Source: Chersky-840 sp963838775
GTDB taxonomy: Bacteria > Actinomycetota > Acidimicrobiia > Acidimicrobiales > UBA8190
Assembly (NCBI GenBank): GCA_963838775.1
Contig: CAWISP010000037.1
Span: forward strand, 1-64,000
Direction: 5' to 3'
DNA length: 64,000 nucleotides
The notes beneath the pieces are model-generated. The model was not told where the DNA came from and ran no database searches. It worked only from the letters and a program-made list of their open reading frames with translations. Position numbers and translations under genes: made by a program. How positions within the stretch are numbered: the first letter of the stretch is position 1; every line of letters starts with the position of its first letter. Positions 41,831 to 49,269 of the stretch are shown in pieces.

Positions 41831-44046
41831 CGGACACGCCCGCCGACGCCTCGGTGCCGGTGCGGGCTCGCCTGGCCGGTCGAGCCTCCACCGCCGTGAG
41901 CGCGGCGTCGCGCCGACTGGGTCTCGGGGGAGGCTCGGTGATCGGCGGCCGGGTCGGGTTGTTCCTCGCTCCCGACCTGCTCGGGACTCTGGCTGCGGGT
42001 CGGAGCGTTGCGCTCGTGACCGGGACCAACGGCAAGACCACCACTACCCGCCTCCTCGCGGCCGCGCTGGGCGGAGCGAACCGGGTGGCGACGTCGGTCG
42101 CGGGCGCCAACCTCCCGCCCGGGTTGGCCACGGCGTTGGCGTCGGCGGCGCCGGGGGTGCCGGCGGTGCTCGAGGTCGACGAGGGATACCTCGGAGTGGT
42201 GGCCGACGCCGTGCATCCCGAGGTGGTGGCATTGCTCAACCTGTCGCGCGATCAGCTCGACCGCGTGAGCGAGGTCCGCATGGTGGCGGCGCGCTGGCGC
42301 GCCGCACTGGGCGCGTCGCCCCGCACCACCGTGGTGGCCAACGCCGACGACCCGCTCGTCGTGTGGGGCGGGCAGAGCGCGGCCCGGGTCGTATGGGTGG
42401 CCGCCGGCCAGCTGTGGCGACTTGACGCCGTGGGTTGCCCCTCGTGCGCGGGCCGCATCGTCTTCGCCGACGACGACTGGTGGTGCGCATGCGGGTTCCG
42501 CCGGCCCCACCCCGACGCGGTGTTGCGAGGCGACGTGCTCGTCACCGCCGACGGGCGCACCCTGACGGTGAAGCTCGTGCTCCCCGGGCGCTGCAACCTC
42601 GCCAACGCGGCCATGGCGGCGGTGGCCGCTGGCGCGCTGGGCGTCGACGAGGCGACAGCCCTGGCGGCGATGGAATCGGTCGCGGATGTGGAGGGAAGGT
42701 TCGCGTCTGTGGCGTGGGGGGCGACGACCGTGCGGCTCCTCCTCGCCAAGAACCCGGCGGGGTGGACCGAGCTCCTCGATCTCCTCGAAGGGGGCACCGA
42801 CCCCGTCGTGGTGGGGATCAACGCCCGCATCGCCGACGGCCACGACCCGTCGTGGTTGTGGGACGTCCCCTTTGAGCGGTTGGCGGGCCGTCTGGTCGTG
42901 GCGACGGGGGAGCGATGTCGAGACCTGGCGGTCCGACTCCGTCATGCCGGGGTGGCCCACGTGACGGTGCCTGACGGCCTCGAGGCGCTGGCCGCGGCCG
43001 GGTCCGCGCACGTCGAGTATGTCGGCAACTACACCGCCTTCCAGGCGCTGCGCCGTCGTCTCGCCTCCGGCGCGATCCGTGCTCGGTTGCCGGAAAGCCC
43101 GGGTCCTTCGACCTCGACATCGTTGGCACGGCCCGAGACGGCGTCTCCGGCACCGGGCATGCCCGTCCCCGTCACGATCGACGGCGTCCCCGCCAAGGCC
43201 CGCCGCCGCGTCCGGGCCCGAACCTCGGGACCTTCCGCGCTGCGCGTGGTGGTCGTACACCCCGACCTGCTCGGCACCTACGGAGACAGCGGCAATGGGC
43301 GGGTGCTGGCGGGTCGCGCCGTGTGGCGCGACATCCCCGTGGAGCTGGTCCACGCCCTGTCGGACGCCCCGCTTCCCGCCGGCGCCGACGTGTACTGCCT
43401 CGGCGGTGGGGAAGACGGGCCCCAGGTGCAGTCGGCGGAGCGCCTGCGCGACGGCGTGCTCGCCGGCGCCGTCGAGGCGGGTGCTGTCGTGTTCGCGGTG
43501 TGCGCCGGGTACCAGGTCATCGGCCGGTCGTTCCCCGGTGCTGACGGGCGCCCGCATCCCGGGGTGGGACTGCTCGACGTGGTAACCGTCAAGGGATCAG
43601 GGCGCCGCGCCGTGGGGGAGCTCGTCGCGGAGCCCATCGCGCTCTCGGCGGGCAACGAGCGCCCGGACCCGGTGGTGCTGGAGACGTTGACGGGATTCGA
43701 GAACCATTCGGCGGTGACCCGTGTCGGCGACGAGGCCCTTCCCCTGGCACGGGTCCTGTCGGGGGTGGGTAACGGCGGTGGCGACGCCACCGAAGGCGCT
43801 CGCGCCGGGCTCGTCCTCGGGACCTACGCGCACGGCCCCGCGTTGGCCCGCAACGCCAGTCTGGCTGACCTCCTCCTGGCCTGGGCCACGGGATCGGTGC
43901 CCACCGCGCTGGAAGACGTCGAAGAACGGGCTCTGCGCGCCCAACGGCTCGATGCCGTCTTTGCCCGGGGCTGGCGCCAGGCGACGACCGGGGGCTCCCA
44001 CCCCGTGCGCCGCATGCGCGGCCTCGTGAAGGTGCGTCGGTCGTAG
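41827..44046 (+). CDS. murT-gatD: Single-chain MurT-GatD lipid II isoglutaminyl synthase
   Basis: 739-residue fusion. Residues 35-420 are MurT: Mur-ligase ATP loop VTGTNGKTTTTR (64-75), a Cys4 zinc ribbon (Cys204, 207, 220, 222), CNLANAAMAA and the NPAGWTELLD loop. A Pro/Ser/Ala-rich linker (420-470) joins GatD, a class I glutamine amidotransferase (CobB/CobQ type) with Cys559 in VFAVCAGYQ and His669 in TYAHGP. The pair normally amidates the D-Glu of lipid II using glutamine and ATP, and is usually two proteins. The last Cys pair is CxC rather than CxxC. GTG 41827 overlaps the acyltransferase stop. Confidence 0.93.
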   Translation: MTDTPADASVPVRARLAGRASTAVSAASRRLGLGGGSVIGGRVGLFLAPDLLGTLAAGRSVALVTGTNGKTTTTRLLAAALGGANRVATSVAGANLPPGLATALASAAPGVPAVLEVDEGYLGVVADAVHPEVVALLNLSRDQLDRVSEVRMVAARWRAALGASPRTTVVANADDPLVVWGGQSAARVVWVAAGQLWRLDAVGCPSCAGRIVFADDDWWCACGFRRPHPDAVLRGDVLVTADGRTLTVKLVLPGRCNLANAAMAAVAAGALGVDEATALAAMESVADVEGRFASVAWGATTVRLLLAKNPAGWTELLDLLEGGTDPVVVGINARIADGHDPSWLWDVPFERLAGRLVVATGERCRDLAVRLRHAGVAHVTVPDGLEALAAAGSAHVEYVGNYTAFQALRRRLASGAIRARLPESPGPSTSTSLARPETASPAPGMPVPVTIDGVPAKARRRVRARTSGPSALRVVVVHPDLLGTYGDSGNGRVLAGRAVWRDIPVELVHALSDAPLPAGADVYCLGGGEDGPQVQSAERLRDGVLAGAVEAGAVVFAVCAGYQVIGRSFPGADGRPHPGVGLLDVVTVKGSGRRAVGELVAEPIALSAGNERPDPVVLETLTGFENHSAVTRVGDEALPLARVLSGVGNGGGDATEGARAGLVLGTYAHGPALARNASLADLLLAWATGSVPTALEDVEERALRAQRLDAVFARGWRQATTGGSHPVRRMRGLVKVRRS

Positions 44047-44070
44047 CTCGCTACGTCGTCGACACGCGAC

Positions 44071-44655
44071 CTACGTCGGCGGCGGCGCCTGTACCAAGAA
44101 TCCTCGGATCAATGGTTCGTAGTGGTCGAGAGGCGGTGTCGGGTACTCGTCGTCGAAGGCGGGCATGTCGTACTTGCGCACGAACTCCTCAGTCAGGTCG
44201 TAGTACTCGTGCCCTTTGAAGGCGTCTCGGGCATTGCGGTCGCCACCGATGTAGTGCCAGAAGTAGTAGCCCTGGAAAACCCCGTGTTTCTCGACCATCC
44301 AGTGATAGGGGGCGGGCACCCATGGCCTCAAGATCGCTGCCGCCAGGCCGGCGTGGTCGAGCGGCGCGAGCACATCGCCGATGTCATGGAGCAAGGCACA
44401 GACGAGGTACGCGTCGTCCCGCCCGTCGACCTCGGCTCGACGGGCCGTCTGCAGGCTGTGGGTGAGACGATCAACGGCGAAGCCGCCGGCGTCGGAGTCG
44501 AGCATGCGAAGTTGATCGAGAATCCGGTCCGCCAGGCTGTCGATCAGGACGTCATGTTGTGCCACGATCCCGGCCCATTCTTCGGCGGTCGACTGGTCCA
44601 TCCGCTTGAACGTGGCTCGAAATGGCGTACTCGGTTGATTCATGGCGATGCTCAT
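44071..44655 (-). CDS. HD-domain protein (PhnZ/MIOX-like)
   Basis: About 194 residues with HD-domain metal ligands: THSLQTARRAEVDG, ALLHDIGDVLAPLDH and GHEYYDL, resembling the HD oxygenases such as PhnZ and the inositol oxygenase-like group. The role could be phosphohydrolase or iron oxygenase. ATG 44655 has GGGAG eight bases upstream. It is convergent with MurT-GatD. Confidence 0.8.
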   Translation of the reverse strand: MSIAMNQPSTPFRATFKRMDQSTAEEWAGIVAQHDVLIDSLADRILDQLRMLDSDAGGFAVDRLTHSLQTARRAEVDGRDDAYLVCALLHDIGDVLAPLDHAGLAAAILRPWVPAPYHWMVEKHGVFQGYYFWHYIGGDRNARDAFKGHEYYDLTEEFVRKYDMPAFDDEYPTPPLDHYEPLIRGFLVQAPPPT

Positions 44656-44779
44656 CGTTCCGTCTCCCAATGGGTGCGGCCTGCTTCCTCCATTCTAGGT
44701 CGACGGGTCGGTCGCCACGGGCCGGCACGACGCGGATGCCGGAGGTCGCCGAACCGCTGTCGCCGGAACGTCGTGAGGC

Positions 44780-45458
44780 ATGATCTGGATGGTGAGGTCG
44801 ATCAGGCGGGGAGAACGAAGGGGGCGCATCCCGGCGCTCTTCGCAGCCAGCGGAGCCGTGTCGCTTTGTGGATGGGCGATATGTGGATGCGCCGGTTCGA
44901 GCCTGTCCCGATCTCAATCGCACCCATCTCCCGTCACGGCACTGCACGATGCCGTCGACGCGCTACGTGCAGAACCCCGGTACAGCCTCATGGTGACCGA
45001 CAGCGGTGCCGGCCCGGACGGAACCGCCGAGACTTACTGGGTGGACATCCAGAAGCCTGACAGGATCTCGATCACCGGCGGGTTGAACGTGATCGCCATC
45101 GGATCGACGGGCTATTTCAAGGGGCCAGCGGGATGGACGACCGTGCGACACTCCGGGGAATCCACGAACCTTATGAATGAATGACATGCTCATATACACA
45201 GACATCTTGCGGAGGGCGGCCTCGGCGACACGCGATGGAGACGCCTACAACGTCGCGCCGGCAGAGGCGGCCCGCCTGCTGGTGACGACAGGACTGTCAC
45301 GTTTCCGGGACGCCAATGACGTATCGCTGTCAGCCACCGTCGCGGGCGGGCTCGTGACGTCAGTGTCGCTCCACGTGGGGGGTAGTGCACCGTTCTCAGC
45401 TTCCACGACGGTTGACGAGATCGGCCGCTCTCCTGCGGTGCAAGCTCCTGTACGGTGA
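44780..45458 (+). pseudogene. Frameshifted secreted lipoprotein (LppX/LprG-like?)
   Basis: Two adjoining frames form one protein of about 225 residues. An N-terminal signal is followed by the lipobox ICGC, then ALHDAVDALRAEPRYSLMV; the second part has DILRRAASATRDGDAY and SLSATVAGGLVTSVSLHVGG. At 45172-45182 the sequence atgaatgaatgac contains a repeated ATGA that ends the first frame with TGA and starts the second at ATG 45177. Removing one four-base unit joins them. The fold resembles mycobacterial lipoprotein carriers, but this is tentative. Two coupled genes remain possible. Confidence 0.6.
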
Positions 45459-45498
45459 TGACCTGTCCGGCCGGGGTTATGGCGTGTCCGATCCCCGT

Positions 45499-46437
45499 TC
45501 AGTCCCGGGTCAGGGCCCAGCGCTTTTCGTCGTCGTCGTCAGGCGATTGTGAGTCGGGCCCCAGTGCCCAGGCTCGACGCCATGGCGACGCGTCGGGACC
45601 ACGGGGGGACGGGGTCTCCCCGGCGCCGGCGCGCCGGCGCGCCGACCACCAGTCGGTGCGCGACTCGTCGGCCAGGACGCCGAGCACCGCGTCGATCCTC
45701 GCCTCCAGCGTGCGGGCATCCTCACCCTCGGCCGCCACGATCGGGGTGCCGAACGTGATGCGGGTCGGGCTCCGACGCAGGCGCTTGCCACCGCGGGGCC
45801 AGATCCGGTAGGTGCCGTCGATGTGCACGGGGACCACGGGGCGGCCCGTGCGGGTGGCGAGGTAGGCGGCACCCCCGCGCATGGCCCCGAACCATCCGTC
45901 GTGGGTCCGACCTCCTTCGGGGAAGATGATGAGGTTCCACCCTTGGCGCAGCAACGCCGCAGTGTCCTGTGCCGACTTGCGGTTGACCTTGTGGCGTTCG
46001 ATGGGGATGGCGGCGAGGACGAGGGACCACAGGTGCGCCTTCCAGCGCCGGTCGAAGAAGTGGTCGGCGGCGGCGGCCACGACGGTCTTGTGGCGCACGG
46101 GTGCGGGGAGCACCGACAACAACAGGCCGGTGTCGATGTGGCTGGCGTGGTTGGCCACGTAGATGGCCGGGGCCTCCACGAGCTCGAGGACCTCGTCGCC
46201 GCGCACCTCGGGCGACGCCACGATGTGGGCGAGGGGGCGGGTGACGTTGTCGAGGAGCACGGCCCGCACCAGGCGGGCCGGGTAACGACGGGTCCACTCG
46301 GTGTCGTAGTCGGCACCGAGGTGCCGGTGCGGCGCGTCACGGTCGAGGTCGACGGGCCAGGTCGGCGCGGCCCAGGGGAAGCCCTCGGGGCGCGCCCGGC
46401 GGGCGCGGCTCACCAGACGTTCCAACGCGCTCACCAC
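45499..46437 (-). CDS. 1-acylglycerol-3-phosphate acyltransferase (PlsC-like)
   Basis: 312 residues with NHASHIDTGLL (NHx4D) and the FPEGGRTHDGWFG motif, plus GTYRIWPRGGKR. Membrane-associated enzyme that acylates lysophosphatidic acid or another lipid alcohol. GTG 46437 or 46434 follows GGGAGG. It is the last gene of the operon with LarA-like, alcohol dehydrogenase and fatty acyl-CoA reductase genes, suggesting the alcohols or their glycerol derivatives are esterified. Confidence 0.87.
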   Translation of the reverse strand: MVSALERLVSRARRARPEGFPWAAPTWPVDLDRDAPHRHLGADYDTEWTRRYPARLVRAVLLDNVTRPLAHIVASPEVRGDEVLELVEAPAIYVANHASHIDTGLLLSVLPAPVRHKTVVAAAADHFFDRRWKAHLWSLVLAAIPIERHKVNRKSAQDTAALLRQGWNLIIFPEGGRTHDGWFGAMRGGAAYLATRTGRPVVPVHIDGTYRIWPRGGKRLRRSPTRITFGTPIVAAEGEDARTLEARIDAVLGVLADESRTDWWSARRRAGAGETPSPRGPDASPWRRAWALGPDSQSPDDDDEKRWALTRD

Positions 46438-46465
46438 GTCCTCCCGATCGTCTTGGAACGAGAAG

Positions 46466-48052
46466 TCATCGCACGTCGGACATCAACAGGGGTGGCGAGT
46501 GCAGGTGGGTGATCGACGGGTCGCGCCCCACCACGTCCGAGGCCATCTCGAGCGCGTCGGCCATGGTGGTGGCCGCCTTGAATCCTAGGCGCCGCACCGC
46601 GGCGTGGTCGCCACCGACGACGATCACCGCCCCGACATGGTCGAGGGCGTGGGCGCACCAGTACCACATGTAGAACGGGTGCACGCCGTGATAGGCGTTG
46701 CCGGTCCGGTAGAGGTGGATGTACCAGGGGTCGGTGGCGAAGGCCTCTTCGTATTTGCCGATCTCGGCGGGGTCGGTGGTCTCCGCCAGCACCTGTTCGA
46801 AGAAGTCGATGTAGCTGGGGTGGTGGCCGGGGTGAAAGGCCCACGGCGTGGGATGGCTCATGATGACGACCCCACCAGCGCGCACCAGTGGCTTGCCCCG
46901 GTACATGTTGAAGAAGTAGCCGAGCCCGAGACACGCCACCAGGATCGGGTTCATGATCGAGTTGACGTTGTAGGGACAGATGTACGGCAGCCCCATGGTG
47001 AGGATGTCGCTCTGGCCGTCGACCTCGAGGAGCTGCTGCGCGTAGACGTTCTCGGTGGTGCGGGCGTGCACCGCCTCCACCTCCCCTGCCTGTACTGCGC
47101 TCATCTTGTGTGGTGACCGGATGGAGTGGAAGATCGACCGGGCCAGGCGGTCGGGGGTCGCCTCGAGCGCCTTGGACGTCGCGACGAACGCGGCCCGATC
47201 GCGGGCCGTCCATTCCCATTCGCGACGCTGGAGGAACCGGAACTGCTCGGGGAAGGTGTCGGTGTTGAGGTTGGTCTCGATCTGGAACACCTTCACCCCG
47301 GCTGCCGCGATGTGCCGGCCCATGCGCCAGTTCGACGAATGCAGCTCCGAGTGGTGCTGGTCCATGAACGACTTGCTCTGGGTCATGGTGTGGGCGTTGT
47401 GGTGGTGGCGCAGGCTCTTGTAGCTGGCGAGGCCGGTTGCCACCGACTTGTGGCCGCCGTCCATGGCCACCAGGTTGATGTTGACGTAGACGAGGAGGTC
47501 CGAGGTGGCGGCCCGCTTGTTGATCTCGACGTCCTCACCCTGGTCGGTGAGCCCCAGATGCACGAGCTGCTCGGGATCCTCGGCGTCGTGCTGCCACAGC
47601 AGCCCATGGGGCGCGAAGGCGTCGAAGATGCGGTCCCCAAGGGCGTGGCGCAGCTCGGCGTCGGTCATGCGCCGATGCAGCGCCAGGGCGGCGATGAGCA
47701 CGACGTCGTCGACCCCGGCCTCGGCGGCCAGCTCGAGCACCTGTTCGATCACGAGCTGGCGCACGTCGGGGCTGCGCATGGGGGGAAGCGGCAGCGAGAC
47801 GTCGTCGAAGGCGATGGTGAGCACCATGCCGGGGCGCAGCTGGGCCCGCAGGGGCGCAGCGTCGCCCCGGGGCTCGTCGAGGGCGCGCCGGATCGCGGCG
47901 ATCGGATCGGTCAGCGCGTCGACGGGCTCGGGCGCGTACAGGACGCGGCTGCCCACCGGGAGCTTCTCGAGACGGTATCCCTCGCCGTGCCAGAACAAGG
48001 TGGACGGGGTGGATCGGTCGACCTCGAGGACGAAGCCGGGCCTGGGGCTCAT
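46466..48052 (-). CDS. LarA-like (DUF2088) protein
   Basis: 528 residues. N-terminal motifs match the nickel-pincer racemase fold: TIAFDDVSLPLPPM, AALALHRRMTDAELRHALG and the loop MDGGHKSVATGL with His201-Lys202, where LarA has GGRKS carrying the cofactor-tethering Lys. It is longer than LarA (about 425). No larB/larC/larE cofactor genes are in the window. ATG 48052 has AAAGGA nine bases upstream and overlaps the alcohol dehydrogenase stop (ATGA). A racemase or isomerase on a 2-hydroxyacid or long-chain alcohol derivative is inferred. Confidence 0.82.
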   Translation of the reverse strand: MSPRPGFVLEVDRSTPSTLFWHGEGYRLEKLPVGSRVLYAPEPVDALTDPIAAIRRALDEPRGDAAPLRAQLRPGMVLTIAFDDVSLPLPPMRSPDVRQLVIEQVLELAAEAGVDDVVLIAALALHRRMTDAELRHALGDRIFDAFAPHGLLWQHDAEDPEQLVHLGLTDQGEDVEINKRAATSDLLVYVNINLVAMDGGHKSVATGLASYKSLRHHHNAHTMTQSKSFMDQHHSELHSSNWRMGRHIAAAGVKVFQIETNLNTDTFPEQFRFLQRREWEWTARDRAAFVATSKALEATPDRLARSIFHSIRSPHKMSAVQAGEVEAVHARTTENVYAQQLLEVDGQSDILTMGLPYICPYNVNSIMNPILVACLGLGYFFNMYRGKPLVRAGGVVIMSHPTPWAFHPGHHPSYIDFFEQVLAETTDPAEIGKYEEAFATDPWYIHLYRTGNAYHGVHPFYMWYWCAHALDHVGAVIVVGGDHAAVRRLGFKAATTMADALEMASDVVGRDPSITHLHSPPLLMSDVR

Positions 48053-49269
48053 GAGACGGGTCCTTTCGTGGCGAGGCGGGTGCCGTGGTGTCGCCCCCGG
48101 GCCCGCAGGTCGAAGACGACCTTGACGGCGCCACGGCGCCCGGCCGTGCCGGCGTGGGCGAGCGCTTCCTCGAAGCGATCGAGCGGGTAACGGGCCGACA
48201 CCAGGCGCCCCAGACCCTTGGCGGTGACGACCTCCATGGCGATGTCGAAAGTGCGGCGCAACAGGCCGCCGAGGTCCTCGGTCCCGTACGCGTAGGCGCC
48301 GGTGACCGTCACCTCGCGGTGCCAGAGCGAAGCCAGGTCGAGGGTGACGCGCCCCGGCATGCCCACGAGCACGACCTCGCCCCGGGGCCGCACCATGGAG
48401 AGAGCCTGGGCCAGGGACTGCTCGCTGCCGACGCAGTCGACGACGACGTCGGCGCCCCCCGTGAGGGTTCCCGAGGCCTGGAGCGAGCGCGACTTGCTCC
48501 GCACCGCCCGCACCAGCTGGTCGGGCTCGACCACGACATCGGCTCCGAGCCCCTCGGCGAGCGTGCGTTGGTGCGCGTACCTGGCCCCGACAAGCAGCGT
48601 TCCGGGCCGGCCCAGGTGGGCCAGAGCCGCCACGGTGCACAGACCGAGGGTCCCGGCCCCGAGCACGGCCACGGTGTCGTCGGCGTGGACTCGAGCGGCC
48701 AACGCCGCATGGACGGCGCATGCGGTGGGTTCCACCATCACAGCGTCGTCGTCCGAGAGCGCGTCGGGCACCGGGTGGAGCTGGGCGTCGTGGGCTACGA
48801 GACCGCCTGCGGACCATCCACCGCCGGTGTCGGTGCAGAAGCCGATCTGCAGGCCCGGTGCCAGGTGGCCGAAGGCGACGCGCTCGCAGCCCCCCGTGCG
48901 GCCCTCGGCGCACGCCGGGCAGGGCGGAACGATGCCGCGCGCCACGCAGCCGAGGACGGGCTCGATCACGACGCGGGTATCGGTGTCGTCGAGCGTGCCG
49001 ACCACCTCGTGACCGGGGATGAAGGGGAAGCTCACGACATCTTCGAAATAGCGCGAACTGCGCCCGTCGACGGTGGAGAGGTCCGAGCCGCAGATGCCGG
49101 CCAACAACGGATGGACGCGGTGCCACTGGGGACCGGGCAACTCGGGGGGCTCCACATCGGTCAGATGCAGGGGCCCGATGCTCGCCCCGCGACCCGATCC
49201 GCCGACCACCGATGCCACCCGTGATGCCGCGAAGCGCGCCAGGTTGCGTTCGAAGACGAGCGCCTTCAT
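48049..49269 (-). CDS. Zinc-dependent alcohol dehydrogenase
   Basis: 406 residues, MDR superfamily. The catalytic site region is LLAGICGSDLSTVDGR and FIPGHEVVG; the structural zinc Cys cluster is PPCPACAEGRTGGCERV; the NAD(P) motif is VAVLGAGTLGLCTVAAL. It probably oxidises or reduces long-chain alcohols or aldehydes from the upstream reductase. Overlaps at both ends (ATGA) show a compact operon. Confidence 0.9.
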   Translation of the reverse strand: MKALVFERNLARFAASRVASVVGGSGRGASIGPLHLTDVEPPELPGPQWHRVHPLLAGICGSDLSTVDGRSSRYFEDVVSFPFIPGHEVVGTLDDTDTRVVIEPVLGCVARGIVPPCPACAEGRTGGCERVAFGHLAPGLQIGFCTDTGGGWSAGGLVAHDAQLHPVPDALSDDDAVMVEPTACAVHAALAARVHADDTVAVLGAGTLGLCTVAALAHLGRPGTLLVGARYAHQRTLAEGLGADVVVEPDQLVRAVRSKSRSLQASGTLTGGADVVVDCVGSEQSLAQALSMVRPRGEVVLVGMPGRVTLDLASLWHREVTVTGAYAYGTEDLGGLLRRTFDIAMEVVTAKGLGRLVSARYPLDRFEEALAHAGTAGRRGAVKVVFDLRARGRHHGTRLATKGPVS

